64,000 nucleotides of DNA from Trinickia sp. Y13 (GCF_029522115.1 NZ_JAKWFK010000006.1:124001-188000); one strand, 5' to 3'. Shown: positions 1 through 9,777, numbered from the stretch's first letter. The notes: generated by a model not told the origin, from the letters alone. Numbers and translations are program-made.

Positions 1-638
<638 letters not shown>

Positions 639-684
639 GTCGGCCTTCGCAACTCGGTAGCATTCAGGCTAGCTCGCCATGACG

Positions 685-732
685 AACGGGCCGCCAGCCC
701 CAGGGTTGTTTCCCAGAGGCTGGCGGCCCGTT
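685..732. terminator. Bidirectional terminator between aroG and hmp
   Basis: Perfect 15-bp inverted repeat, aacgggccgccagcc at 685-699 with its complement at 718-732, and an 18-nt loop. It lies between the convergent aroG and hmp ends and can serve both. A T-run is weak (ttgcgttgt), as is usual in GC-rich genomes. Confidence 0.8.
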
Positions 733-791
733 GCGTTGTATTACGCGCGGCCACGTGCGGCGCGATCACGATCGTGATTGCCCATCGGCGT

Positions 792-2000
792 TTAGGCGAG
801 TGCGCCCGTGCCGAACACCTCGCTGTGGATGCGCGCGGGATCGATGCCACGGGCCACGAGCGCATCGCGCTGCGCCGCCATGAAACCCATCGGGCCGCAG
901 AGGTAGTAATCGGCGTCGGGCAGGACGGCTTGCTCGGCGATCTTCGCGAAGTCGATGCGGCCTTCGAAATCGTAATCGACGCCTTGCCGGTCGGCCGAGC
1001 CCACTTCTTCGTAGAACACCGCGCGCGATACGTTCCGGCGCGTCGCCACCACCTCGGCGAGCCACGTTTTGAACGCGTGGACATTGCCGGAGCGGCAGGC
1101 ATGGACGAACGCGACGCGGCGCTCGCTACCCTCGGCGACGAGCGTCGAGAGCATCGAAGCCATCGGCGTGATGCCCACGCCGCCAGAAACGAGCACTACG
1201 GGGGTCGACTTCGACCGATCGAGGCGGAAGTCACCCATCGGCGCCGTCACCTCCACGATCGCGCCCTCTTCCACGCCGTCGTGCAGCAGCGTAGACAAAC
1301 GGCCAGCGGGCACCACCTCATTGCCGCCTTCCCGCTTCACCGAAATGCGCAGCCACTTGCCGTGGGGCGCATCGGACAAGCTGTACTGACGCGGCTGATC
1401 CACGCCGAGCTCGCCGACGTAGCGCTTCACCGTCACGAATTGGCCCGGCTGGAAGCTCGCCGCCGGAGCGCCGTCCGTGGGCGTCAGATAGAACGAAGTG
1501 ATCTCGTCGCTTTCCACGACTTTGCGCGAGACGACGAACGGGCGATAGCCGCTCCAGGCCGCGCCCTCATAAAGCTTCGCCTCGGCGCCGATCATGATCT
1601 GGGCAAGCTGCGAATAGGCCGCGCGCCAGGCTTCGAGCGTCGCCTCGTCCACGGCATCGCCAAGCACCTCGACCACCGATGCAAGCAGGTTCTCACCGAC
1701 GATCGGGTAGTGTTCGGGGCGGATGTTCAAGCTCGCATGCTTATGCGAAATGCGGCCCACCGCGGAGCCGAGCGCACCCAGGTTGTCGATGTTGGCAGCA
1801 TAGGCGTACACGGCGTGGGCAAGGACGTCGGCTTGACTGCCGCTCGTCTGGTGCGTCTGGTTGAACAAGTTCTTCAACTCGGGACGGCTCGCGAACATGC
1901 GGCGGTAGAAATGCTTGGTGATTGTTGCGCCGTGTTGTGCAAACACGGGGGCGGTCGCTTTGACTCGAGAGATTTGATCGGGCGTAAGGGCGGAGGTCAT
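792..2000 (-). CDS. hmp: Flavohemoprotein, nitric oxide dioxygenase
   Basis: Cytoplasmic NO dioxygenase (NO + O2 + NAD(P)H to nitrate), 402 aa, the usual length. The N-terminal globin domain (about 1-140) carries B10 Tyr32, E7 Gln51, proximal His88 and Tyr98. It is followed by a ferredoxin-reductase FAD domain with RQYSL and an NAD domain with GVGITPM and a C-terminal CGP motif. The start ATG at 2000 matches the family N-terminus. An NsrR-like palindrome lies just upstream, so NO-responsive derepression is expected. It converges on aroG and shares its terminator. Confidence 0.97.
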   Translation of the reverse strand: MTSALTPDQISRVKATAPVFAQHGATITKHFYRRMFASRPELKNLFNQTHQTSGSQADVLAHAVYAYAANIDNLGALGSAVGRISHKHASLNIRPEHYPIVGENLLASVVEVLGDAVDEATLEAWRAAYSQLAQIMIGAEAKLYEGAAWSGYRPFVVSRKVVESDEITSFYLTPTDGAPAASFQPGQFVTVKRYVGELGVDQPRQYSLSDAPHGKWLRISVKREGGNEVVPAGRLSTLLHDGVEEGAIVEVTAPMGDFRLDRSKSTPVVLVSGGVGITPMASMLSTLVAEGSERRVAFVHACRSGNVHAFKTWLAEVVATRRNVSRAVFYEEVGSADRQGVDYDFEGRIDFAKIAEQAVLPDADYYLCGPMGFMAAQRDALVARGIDPARIHSEVFGTGALA

Positions 2001-2020
2001 CGATTGGGGCGCTCGTCGTT

Positions 2021-2043
2021 AAGATGCATCAAGAATACATTTT
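2021..2043 (-). promoter_or_regulatory. NsrR-like operator upstream of hmp
   Basis: Imperfect palindrome with half sites aagatgcat (2021-2029) and atacatttt (2035-2043), 7 of 9 positions complementary, 5-nt centre. It resembles the NsrR consensus (AAGATGCATTT type) and sits 20 nt upstream of the hmp start codon. Nitric oxide control of hmp by NsrR is well established in proteobacteria; the nsrR gene itself is not in the window. Confidence 0.65.
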
Positions 2044-2151
2044 AACAGACCGCCACTTCTATACGACACTTTGTCGCAGGGCAGCATGCCGCGCAAGCCG
2101 CAGCCGCCCTTCGTTTTCCTAAATTCAACCGTCTACCCTGCTGCGGGCGCG

Positions 2152-2703
2152 CTATTGAACGCGGCGCTCGGGCTGCCACAGCACATCGGCGCCACCGTCC
2201 GCCCGATTGAGCACGCGGGCGAGCACGAACAGCAGGTCGGACAAGCGGTTCACATAGCGACGCGGGGCATCGGCGAGCGATTGCGCAAGGCCGAGCGTGA
2301 CGATCGCCCTTTCGGCGCGGCGGCAAACGGTGCGGCAGACGTGCGCGAGCGCGGCGGCGCGCGAGCCGCCGGGCAGGATGAACTCTTTGAGGGGCGGCAG
2401 GTTCGCGTTGTAGTGCGCGAGCCAACTGTCGATCCGAGCCAGATGGGCATCGCCGATCACGACATGGCCCGGAATGCAGATCTCGCCGCCTAGATCGAAC
2501 AGGTCGTGCTGGATCGCGGTTAGCGCGTCGCGCACATCCTCCGGCAGCGGCTCGGTCAACAGTACGCCGATGTTCGAGTTCAGTTCGTCGACTTCGCCCA
2601 TGGCGGCGATGCGTGCGTCGTCCTTGCGCACGCGGCTGCCGTCGCCAAGGCCGGTCGTGCCGTCGTCGCCCGTGCGGGTGGCGATCTTGCTCAAGCGGTG
2701 GCC
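2152..2703 (-). CDS. Cob(I)yrinic acid a,c-diamide / cob(I)alamin adenosyltransferase, PduO type
   Basis: Transfers the adenosyl group of ATP to cob(I)alamin to form coenzyme B12; 183 aa. The ATP-binding N-terminus TRTGDDGTTGLGDG, the helix block GEVDELNSNIG and the C-terminal NRLSDLLFVLAR block are diagnostic of the PduO/ATR family. The frame is open 17 codons further upstream, but the ATG at 2703 is preceded by gggagcaaagag, a good ribosome-binding site, and gives the family N-terminus (MGHRLSKIATRTG). It stands alone, downstream of divergent hmp regulatory DNA, with no other cobalamin genes nearby. Confidence 0.93.
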   Translation of the reverse strand, partial: GHRLSKIATRTGDDGTTGLGDGSRVRKDDARIAAMGEVDELNSNIGVLLTEPLPEDVRDALTAIQHDLFDLGGEICIPGHVVIGDAHLARIDSWLAHYNANLPPLKEFILPGGSRAAALAHVCRTVCRRAERAIVTLGLAQSLADAPRRYVNRLSDLLFVLARVLNRADGGADVLWQPERRVQ

Positions 2704-3050
2704 CATCTCTTTGCTCCCATTTTTGATACCGTTGACGTGCCGTTGCGGGCGCATCGTCGGTCGATTCGCATGCGCGCTCGGCGTCCGCCGGATACGGGCC
2801 AGCAGGCCGCGACACCTGAAAGCGGATCATTATAGGCGCGCTCCGGAGCGCTTTTCTCCCGGTTCGGGATCGGCCGTTCGGCCAATTCTGGCGCGCCGGC
2901 GATGGGCGTAGAATGAATCGACCTTTTAACGGAGCGTGCACGCGCCATGTGCCATCGCGGTGTGCGCCGCTTTGTAGCTTGATTGCGCTCATTAGCTGCA
3001 TGACATCGACGCGCGAGCCGTTTCGGCACGCGCGTGAGGAGACACCATTC
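2704..3050. other. Divergent intergenic region, adenosyltransferase / FAD dehydrogenase
   Basis: 347 bases without a convincing gene. It holds a possible -10 hexamer TAGAAT at 2909-2914 with a weak -35 (ttctgg, 2886-2891, 17-nt spacer) reading rightward. An open frame starting at 2913 is in frame with the next gene, but its first 46 codons look non-coding. A Shine-Dalgarno GAGGAGA at 3036-3042 belongs to the GTG start at 3051. Confidence 0.5.
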
Positions 3051-4472
3051 GTGAACCATCCCGCGCCCCCCGCCGCCGTGGCCTCTCGCCGGCCGTTCCC
3101 ACCCGCCTTGCTCGCGGCGCTCCAAGCCGCGTTCGGCGAGCGCGTGTCGGTTTCGGAAGCAGTGCGTTCGCATCACGGGCGTGACGAGTCGCCGTTCGAT
3201 CCGCAGTTGCCCGACGCCGTCGTCTTCGCCCAAAGCACGGAGGAGGTGAAAACCGCCGTCGAACTGTGCGCTCGTTACGATGTGCCCATCATCGCTTATG
3301 GCAACGGCTCCTCGCTCGAGGGGCAACTGCTTGCCGTCGAAGGCGGGGTCACGATCGACGTATCGGGCATGAATCGCATCGTCTCGGTGGCGGCCGAGGA
3401 CATGACGGCCACCGTCCAGGCGGGGGTTTCGCGCAAGACATTGAATGAAGCGCTGCGCGACACGGGCCTGTTCTTTCCGATCGATCCGGGCGCCGACGCC
3501 AGTCTCGGCGGCATGGCGGCCACGCGCGCTTCGGGCACCAACGCCGTGCGCTACGGCACGATGCGCGAGAACGTCCTCGGGCTCACGGTCGTGCTGGCCG
3601 ATGGCCGCATCATCAAAACCGGCACGCGGGCACGCAAGTCGTCGGCCGGCTACGATCTCACCCGCCTATTCGTCGGCTCAGAAGGCACGCTCGGCATCAT
3701 CACCGAAGTCACCGTGCGGCTCTACCCGCAGCCCGAAGCGGTATCGGCGGCCGTCTGCGCCTTCCCGTCGATGGGCGAGGCCGTGCGCACCGTCATCGAA
3801 ACCATTCAACTCGGGGTTCCGATCGCGCGTGTCGAATTCGTCGACGCGCTGGCCATTCGCGCGATCAACCGGCACTCGAACCTCACGCTGACCGAGTCGC
3901 CCACCCTCTTCTTCGAATTTCACGGTACCGAGGCAAGCGTCAAGGAGCAGGCCGAGCGCGTGGAAAGCCTCGCCGCCGAGCATGGCGGCAGCGGCTTTGC
4001 GTGGGCGACGCGGCCCGAGGAGCGCAGCCGCTTATGGAACGCACGCCATACGGCGTTTTTTGCCATGCTGCAATTGAAGCCGGGGTGCCGTGCCGTTACC
4101 ACGGACGTTTGCGTCCCGATCTCCCGGCTTGCGGATTGCGTCGTTCAAACCGAAGAGGACCTGATCGGCTCGCCGCTGCCCTGCCCGATCGTCGGCCACG
4201 TCGGCGACGGCAATTTCCACGTCGCCATGCTGATCGATCCGGCCAAGCTTGAAGAACTCGCCGAAGCCGAACGGCTAAACCGGCGCGTGGTGGAGCGGGC
4301 GCTGTCGATGGGCGGCACCTGCACGGGAGAGCACGGCATCGGCTTACACAAGATGGATTTTCTGCTCGAAGAGCACGGCCTCGCGGCCGTGGACGCGATG
4401 CGCGCCATCAAGCATGCGTTCGATCCGCGCAATTTGATGAATCCGGGCAAGATTTTTTCTTACACGGCCTGA
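3051..4472 (+). CDS. FAD-linked 2-hydroxyacid dehydrogenase (D-lactate dehydrogenase, cytochrome type / GlcD-like)
   Basis: Flavoprotein of the FAD-binding type 4 (PCMH) plus FAD-oxidase C-terminal family, oxidising D-lactate or a related D-2-hydroxyacid with electrons passed to the respiratory chain; 473 aa. FAD-binding stretch YGNGSSLEGQL (near residue 85), PGADASLGGM and GSEGTLGIITEVT; C-terminal metal/substrate block HVGDGNFH and TGEHGIG. The GTG at 3051 is chosen because GAGGAGA lies 8 nt upstream and the preceding codons have no family similarity. It sits 21 nt before glcD and is probably cotranscribed. The exact substrate cannot be decided from sequence. Confidence 0.88.
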   Translation: MNHPAPPAAVASRRPFPPALLAALQAAFGERVSVSEAVRSHHGRDESPFDPQLPDAVVFAQSTEEVKTAVELCARYDVPIIAYGNGSSLEGQLLAVEGGVTIDVSGMNRIVSVAAEDMTATVQAGVSRKTLNEALRDTGLFFPIDPGADASLGGMAATRASGTNAVRYGTMRENVLGLTVVLADGRIIKTGTRARKSSAGYDLTRLFVGSEGTLGIITEVTVRLYPQPEAVSAAVCAFPSMGEAVRTVIETIQLGVPIARVEFVDALAIRAINRHSNLTLTESPTLFFEFHGTEASVKEQAERVESLAAEHGGSGFAWATRPEERSRLWNARHTAFFAMLQLKPGCRAVTTDVCVPISRLADCVVQTEEDLIGSPLPCPIVGHVGDGNFHVAMLIDPAKLEELAEAERLNRRVVERALSMGGTCTGEHGIGLHKMDFLLEEHGLAAVDAMRAIKHAFDPRNLMNPGKIFSYTA

Positions 4473-4493
4473 TCGGGCCAACGGGGAGAGCCT

Positions 4494-5987
4494 ATGGAAG
4501 CCGTTGCCCTGCCGGCCGCCGCCATCCGCGCCGAGCGCCAGCGAGAAGTCGTGCAAGCGTTGATGGCCACGCTGCCCGCGCACTGCCTGCTTCACCGCGA
4601 CGAGGACACCGCGCCCTACGAGTGCGACGGCATGAGCGTCTATCGCCAGTTGCCGCTCGCCGTCGCGCTGCCCGAAACCGAAGCGCAAGTGCAGCGCGTC
4701 GTGCAAATCTGCAAGCGGCTGGGCGTGCCCATCGTGCCGCGTGGCGCAGGCACGGGACTCTCGGGGGGCGCGACGCCGATCGCGCATGGCGTCGTGCTAT
4801 CGCTTTCGCGCTTTACGAAAATCGTCGAAGTCGATTCCTATGCGCGCACGGCCACGGTCCAGCCCGGTGTGCGCAACCTTGCCGTATCCGAAGCGGCGGC
4901 GCCGTATGGGCTCTACTATGCCCCCGATCCCTCATCGCAAATCGCCTGCACGATCGGCGGCAACGTCGCTGAGAACTCGGGCGGAGTGCATTGCCTGAAA
5001 TACGGCTTGACGGTTCACAACGTCCTGCGTGTGCGCGCCATCACCATGGATGGCGACATCGTCGAATTCGGCTCGCTAGCGCCCGATTCGCCGGGGCTGG
5101 ATCTGCTCGCGGTCATGATCGGCAGCGAAGGCATGTTCGCGGTCGTGACCGAAGTGACCGTCAAGCTGATCCCGAAGCCGCAAACCGCGCAGGTCGTGAT
5201 GGCGAGCTTCGACGATGTCGTCAAAGGCGGACAAGCCGTGGCGGGCATCATTGCCGCGGGCATCATCCCGGCCGGCCTCGAGATGATGGACAAGCCTGCC
5301 ACGCGGGCCGTGGAAGCGTTCGTCGGCGCGGGCTACGACCTCGATGCCGCCGCCATCTTGCTGTGCGAATCGGATGGCACGCCCGAAGAAGTGGCCGACG
5401 AGATCGTGCGCATGACGGCCGTGCTGCGCGAGCATGGCGCGACGCGCCTGCAGATATCGCGCAGCGAAGCGGAACGGCTGCGCTTTTGGTCCGGCCGCAA
5501 GAATGCATTCCCCGCCGCGGGCCGCATCTCGCCTGATTACTATTGCATGGACGGTACGGTCCCACGCCGCAGCATCGGCCCCTTGCTCGCCCGCATCGAA
5601 ACGATGGAAGGCAAGTACGGCCTGCGTTGCATCAACGTATTTCATGCGGGGGACGGGAACATGCACCCGCTGATCCTATTCAACGGCAACAACCCGGATG
5701 AGCTTCGACGGGCCGAGGAATTCGGCGCCGAGATCCTCGAAACGTGCGTCGAGTTCGGCGGCACGATCACGGGCGAGCACGGCGTCGGCATCGAGAAAAT
5801 CAACTCGATGTGCGTGCAGTTTTCGCAGGCGGAGCGCGATGCGTTTTTCGCCGTCAAGCGCGCATTCGATCCGGCCGAATTGCTCAACCCCACCAAGGGC
5901 ATTCCGACGCGCGCACGCTGCGCCGAATACGGGAAGATGCGCGTGAGCGGCGGCTTGTTGCCGCACCCGGAGTTACCTCGGTTCTAG
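4494..5987 (+). CDS. glcD: Glycolate oxidase, FAD-binding subunit GlcD
   Basis: Catalytic flavin subunit of the membrane-associated glycolate oxidase GlcDEF, converting glycolate to glyoxylate; 497 aa. The FAD-binding motif PRGAGTGLSGGA (about 82-93), the block APDPSSQIACTIGGNVAENSGG, and the C-terminal FHAGDGNMHPL and TGEHGVGIEK motifs are typical of GlcD. The start ATG follows ggggagagcct. It begins 21 nt after the upstream dehydrogenase gene. A 196-nt gap with its own promoter separates it from glcE. Confidence 0.96.
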   Translation: MEAVALPAAAIRAERQREVVQALMATLPAHCLLHRDEDTAPYECDGMSVYRQLPLAVALPETEAQVQRVVQICKRLGVPIVPRGAGTGLSGGATPIAHGVVLSLSRFTKIVEVDSYARTATVQPGVRNLAVSEAAAPYGLYYAPDPSSQIACTIGGNVAENSGGVHCLKYGLTVHNVLRVRAITMDGDIVEFGSLAPDSPGLDLLAVMIGSEGMFAVVTEVTVKLIPKPQTAQVVMASFDDVVKGGQAVAGIIAAGIIPAGLEMMDKPATRAVEAFVGAGYDLDAAAILLCESDGTPEEVADEIVRMTAVLREHGATRLQISRSEAERLRFWSGRKNAFPAAGRISPDYYCMDGTVPRRSIGPLLARIETMEGKYGLRCINVFHAGDGNMHPLILFNGNNPDELRRAEEFGAEILETCVEFGGTITGEHGVGIEKINSMCVQFSQAERDAFFAVKRAFDPAELLNPTKGIPTRARCAEYGKMRVSGGLLPHPELPRF

Positions 5988-6105
5988 GGCCGGGTCGCCG
6001 CAACCCACGGTTGGCCTGGCGCGCGGTTCGTCGTGCCCCGCTGCAACCGCATGGCCGGGGAGCCGGCCCATACGCGTAGTTACCCCTAGGCAAGCGCCTA
6101 GCGGC

Positions 6106-6133
6106 TTGTCTCGCGGCGCTCGGTCGGTACAAT
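6106..6133 (+). promoter_or_regulatory. Sigma70-like promoter for glcE-glcF
   Basis: -35 TTGTCT (6106-6111), 16-nt spacer, -10 TACAAT (6128-6133), 50 nt before the glcE ATG. It lies in the only sizeable gap of the glc cluster, so glcEF may be transcribed separately from glcD. Confidence 0.55.
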
Positions 6134-6183
6134 CTGGAACGAAGTGAACGACGGCATGACTTGCGAAAAGCCGGCACAACCGG

Positions 6184-7299
6184 ATGAACGACACGACGAA
6201 GCGGGAAGGCATGCAAGACGAAGAGATCGTGGCCTACTGGTCCGAACGGATTCGGACGGCCACGGCAGAGGCGCGCCCGTTGCGCGTGCGCGGCGCCGGC
6301 ACCAAGGATTGGTACGGTCAGCAATTACAGGGCGAAATACTCGATACGCGTGCCTATCGAGGCATCATTGCGTACGATCCGGCCGAGCTCGTCATGACGG
6401 CGCGTTGCGGCACGCCGCTCGCCGATGTGGAAGCGGCGCTCGCCGAGCATGACCAAATGCTGGCGTTCGAGCCGCCGCACTTCGGCCGCGCGGCGACGCT
6501 CGGCGGTTGCATCGCCGCCGGCATCGCCGGGCCACGCCGAGCGCAGGCTGGCGCGGCGCGCGATTTCCTATTGGGCGTCACGCTGATGAACGGCGCCGGC
6601 GAAGTGCTGCGCTTCGGCGGCCAGGTCGTCAAGAATGTCGCGGGCTACGACGTTTCGCGACTCATGGCCGGCTCGCTCGGCACGCTGGGGTTGATCCTCG
6701 ATCTATCGATCAAGGTGATGCCGCGCCCCGCGGTGGAAGCGACGCTCAAGTTCGACATGAACGGCACCGACGCGGTGCGCAAGCTCAACGAATGGGGTGG
6801 CCGGCCGTTGCCGATCACGGCTAGCGCATGGCGCAACGGCACGCTCGCCGTGCGTTTGTCCGGGGCTGAAAGCGGTGTCAAAGCGGCGCGCAGCGCGATA
6901 GGGGGAGAAGTAGTCGACGCCGTGGAGGCCGAGCGCTTCTGGGAAGGATTACGAGAACAGACGGACCCGTTCTTCGCCTCGATTCCCCCGAACGCGGCCC
7001 TGTGGCGCCTCGCGCTCCCATCGATCACCGAGCCGCTGCAGTTGCCCGGCGCTCAGTTGATGGAGTGGGGCGGCGCGCAGCGCTGGTGGATAACCGACAC
7101 CGACGCGCAAACGGTGCGTATCAGCGCGAAACAGGCGGGCGGACATGCGACGATCTTCCGCGCGGGTCGCGCTTTCGACCGCAGCGTCGGCGTATTCACG
7201 CCGCTACCCGCGCCGGTCATGAAGATCCATCGAGGGTTGAAGGCGGCGTTCGACCCGGCGCGCGTGTTCAATCGCGCGCGCATGTATCCCGACTTCTGA
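6184..7299 (+). CDS. glcE: Glycolate oxidase subunit GlcE
   Basis: Second FAD-binding-type subunit of glycolate oxidase; 371 aa. It shows a shortened PCMH fold with LRVRGAGTKDWYG near the N-terminus, EPPHFGRAATLGGCIAAG, and GGQVVKNVAGYDVSRLMAGSLGTLG. The C-terminal region ends in AAFDPARVFNRARMYPDF, as in GlcE. An alternative start at 6211 (MQDEEIV) has a purine-rich stretch only 1 nt upstream, too close for a normal ribosome-binding site, so 6184 is preferred with some doubt. It lies between glcD and glcF. Confidence 0.93.
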   Translation: MNDTTKREGMQDEEIVAYWSERIRTATAEARPLRVRGAGTKDWYGQQLQGEILDTRAYRGIIAYDPAELVMTARCGTPLADVEAALAEHDQMLAFEPPHFGRAATLGGCIAAGIAGPRRAQAGAARDFLLGVTLMNGAGEVLRFGGQVVKNVAGYDVSRLMAGSLGTLGLILDLSIKVMPRPAVEATLKFDMNGTDAVRKLNEWGGRPLPITASAWRNGTLAVRLSGAESGVKAARSAIGGEVVDAVEAERFWEGLREQTDPFFASIPPNAALWRLALPSITEPLQLPGAQLMEWGGAQRWWITDTDAQTVRISAKQAGGHATIFRAGRAFDRSVGVFTPLPAPVMKIHRGLKAAFDPARVFNRARMYPDF

Positions 7300-7377
7300 T
7301 GCAGCGGGCCTATTCATCCCGAGGCTGCGGCGAGCCTTCACGAACCACGCGATAGAGCAAGGGATAAGAGCGCAGCG

Positions 7378-8649
7378 ATGCAAACCCAACTCGCAGATTT
7401 CATCCGCAACACCGCCGACGGCGACGAGGCCGAAGCGATTTTGCGCAAGTGCGTCCACTGCGGTTTTTGCACGGCCACCTGCCCTACTTATCAATTGCTT
7501 GGGGACGAACTCGACGGCCCGCGCGGGCGCATCTATTTGATCAAGCAGATGGTGGAAGGCGCGCCGGTCACGCGCAGCACGCAACTGCATCTCGATCGCT
7601 GCCTGACTTGCCGCAGTTGCGAAACGACGTGCCCCTCGGGCGTGCAGTACGGCAGGCTCGTCGAGATCGGGCGGCAGCACGTGGAAGCGACGGTGCCACG
7701 GCCGTTGCGTCAACAACTATTGCGGCGGTTGCTGGCGAGCGTGCTGCCGAACAGCGCCGTGTTTGCGCCCGCCCTGCGTCTGGGACAACTCGTGCGTCCG
7801 TTCTTGCCGCGCCGACTACGTGACAAGATTCCGCCGCGTCAACGGCTGCTCGAATGGCCGGCCAATGGGGGGCCCCTTAGCGCCAAGAGTAGCGCCATCG
7901 CGGATGCACCCGCCACCATGCGCCGCATGCTGTTGCTTGCGGGTTGCGTGCAGCCGGCCATGCTGCCGAACATCAACATTGCGACGGCACGCGTGCTTCA
8001 TGCGTTGGGCATCGAGTCCGTCATCGAACCCGAGGCCGGGTGCTGCGGGGCGATTCGCCTGCATCTCGGCTATCGCGCCGAAGCGCTCGACGACGTGAGG
8101 CGCAACATCGACGCCTGGTGGCCGCATGTCGAAGCGGGGATCGACGCGATCGTCATCAATGCGTCGGGTTGCGGCGCGACGGTAAAGGAATACGGCCATT
8201 TGCTGCGCAACGATCCCGAGTATGCGGAGAAGGCGCGGCGGATCACGGAGCTGTCGCGCGACATCGCCGAGGTGCTCAGCGGTTACGAAGCGGAACTCGC
8301 GGGGCTTGCGCGTCGGCGCGGCGTGCATACGGTTGCGTTTCATCCGCCGTGTACGCTGCAGCATGGGCTGCAGATTCGCGGGATCGTCGAACACTTATTG
8401 ACGACGCTCGGTGTGGAGACCCGGCTGCCCGTGGACAGCCATCTTTGCTGCGGCTCGGCCGGGACCTATTCCGTCACGCAGCCGGGCTTGTCTTACACGC
8501 TGCGCGATAGGAAGGTGAAGAACCTCGAGGCGCTCGAGCCGCAGGTGATCGTATCGGCTAACGTGGGCTGCATTGCTCACCTGCAAAGCGGGACATCGAT
8601 GCCCGTCGGGCATTGGATCGAGCTTGTCGAGCATTTGATTTACGGGTGA
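7378..8649 (+). CDS. glcF: Glycolate oxidase iron-sulfur subunit GlcF
   Basis: Electron-transfer subunit of glycolate oxidase; 423 aa. Two 4Fe-4S ferredoxin motifs are visible near the N-terminus (CVHCGFCTATCP, first Cys at residue 25, and CLTCRSCETTCP), followed by two CCG-domain signatures (EAGCCGAI and HLCCGSAG). This is the standard arrangement that hands electrons from GlcD/GlcE to quinone. It starts 78 nt after glcE. The next genes are convergent and belong to the T6SS island. Confidence 0.96.
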   Translation: MQTQLADFIRNTADGDEAEAILRKCVHCGFCTATCPTYQLLGDELDGPRGRIYLIKQMVEGAPVTRSTQLHLDRCLTCRSCETTCPSGVQYGRLVEIGRQHVEATVPRPLRQQLLRRLLASVLPNSAVFAPALRLGQLVRPFLPRRLRDKIPPRQRLLEWPANGGPLSAKSSAIADAPATMRRMLLLAGCVQPAMLPNINIATARVLHALGIESVIEPEAGCCGAIRLHLGYRAEALDDVRRNIDAWWPHVEAGIDAIVINASGCGATVKEYGHLLRNDPEYAEKARRITELSRDIAEVLSGYEAELAGLARRRGVHTVAFHPPCTLQHGLQIRGIVEHLLTTLGVETRLPVDSHLCCGSAGTYSVTQPGLSYTLRDRKVKNLEALEPQVIVSANVGCIAHLQSGTSMPVGHWIELVEHLIYG

Positions 8650-8710
8650 GCGGTGAGGGGGTGAGCGCATTTCGGTGACGGCGCACTGTTGCGGCGAAGG
8701 GCGGCATCCC

Positions 8711-9187
8711 TCATGGCACTGGTTTGCGGTTTTCGGGCAGAGAGATGCGCGGGGGCGACGACCAGTGCGTTACGGCGGCTTCGACATGTCCGTCGGGATA
8801 GAAGTGGACTTCGAAGTTGTGTGCCTCCGGCGGATATGGCGGGCTCACCGTCACCCAGGTTTCCTTCTGAACATCGGGCAAAACTGCTTTGCCGGACGAA
8901 TCGTATATTCCCTCAACTGTCCATTTGATCTTCAGCCGAACGGGATGCCGCGTGCTGGGCTCGAGCATCACGCAACATGTGAATTTTCCACCCCCGGCGG
9001 TCGGTGTGCTCAGAAGCACATCCCCGCCCCACGCGCCGTTTCCGTCTTCGTCTGTAACCGTAAAGTCAACGATATACCGGTTCGTATAGTTGTACCCCTC
9101 GATGGCAAGGCCGATAGGCTTTGCCTGCGAACACCCCGTCATCGTGACTAGCAGAGAGGCGGTGAGAATGCTGGACGAGAACTGCAT
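8711..9187 (-). CDS. DUF3304 lipoprotein, copy 1 (putative Tle1 immunity protein)
   Basis: 158-aa predicted outer-membrane lipoprotein: signal peptide MQFSSSILTASLLVTMTGC with the lipid-attachment Cys at residue 19 and Ser at +2. The mature part starts with the family block GLAIEGYNYTNRYI and contains VTDEDGNGAWGGD, STPTAGGG, a CC pair (TCCVML), and HFYPDGHVEA with HWSSPPRISLP at the end. The frame opens at a TTG 12 nt earlier; the ATG at 9187 gives a normal signal peptide. It is the last gene of the vgrG-tle1 unit. A role in protecting against the adjacent DUF2235 effector is inferred from context. It is the most divergent of the four copies. Confidence 0.85.
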   Translation of the reverse strand: MQFSSSILTASLLVTMTGCSQAKPIGLAIEGYNYTNRYIVDFTVTDEDGNGAWGGDVLLSTPTAGGGKFTCCVMLEPSTRHPVRLKIKWTVEGIYDSSGKAVLPDVQKETWVTVSPPYPPEAHNFEVHFYPDGHVEAAVTHWSSPPRISLPENRKPVP

Positions 9188-9297
9188 AGTATTTTTCAAA
9201 ATGAATTAATTGCTTCTTGGTGAGCCGCATGGCATGCGGAAGCTTATCGCCCACCACCGCACCCCATCGCAACTTCAGGACCGAAGCACATCATCAC

Positions 9298-9777
9298 TCA
9301 CCGGCGTTCCCGTCTGCCTTCCGGCAACTTTACGCGAGGTTCAGACGACCAACGCGTTATTGCTGCCTCTACATGGCCGTCAGCGTAGAAATGCACCTCG
9401 AAGTTTTGCGGATCGGCGGGGAACGGAGGGCTTATGGACACCCAAGCCTCACGGCGAACGTCAGGGGCGATAGGATGGCCGGCCGCGTCATCGATCCGCC
9501 CGATCACCCAGTTGATTCGAAGTCGAACCGGTCGCTTCGTATTCGAATCCAGTAATACGCAGCAGGTGCCTCCGCCGCCGCCCGCGGTCGGTGTACTCAG
9601 CTTAACGTCTCCGCCCCACGAGCCATTTCCATCCTCATCGGTGACAGTAAAGCTGGAGATATAGCGATTGGTGTAGTTGTAGCCCTCTATGGCAAGACTC
9701 ACGGGTTTCGCACGCGAGCATCCCAACACTGCAGTCAGCGCTGAGGCCGCAAAAATAACCCGAGTGAGCGTTCGCAT
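9298..9777 (-). CDS. DUF3304 lipoprotein, copy 2 (putative Tle1 immunity protein)
   Basis: 159-aa lipoprotein with signal peptide MRTLTRVIFAASALTAVLGC and the shared mature sequence (AKPVSLAIEGYNYTNRYI, VTDEDGNGSWGGD, STPTAGGG). It differs from its sisters by a glycine-rich GGGGGTCCVLL, HWSS replaced by RWSS, and a basic tail GRRERR. The long upstream open frame is ignored because the ATG at 9777 begins a lipoprotein signal. It lies 68 nt after copy 3 and 110 nt before copy 1 in the direction of transcription. Presumed periplasmic antitoxin; inference from context. Confidence 0.85.
   Translation of the reverse strand: MRTLTRVIFAASALTAVLGCSRAKPVSLAIEGYNYTNRYISSFTVTDEDGNGSWGGDVKLSTPTAGGGGGTCCVLLDSNTKRPVRLRINWVIGRIDDAAGHPIAPDVRREAWVSISPPFPADPQNFEVHFYADGHVEAAITRWSSEPRVKLPEGRRERR

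Noticed and set aside
6144-6452. 102-codon frame starting before glcE
   Set aside because: Out of frame with glcE and overlapping its conserved start region; shadow ORF.
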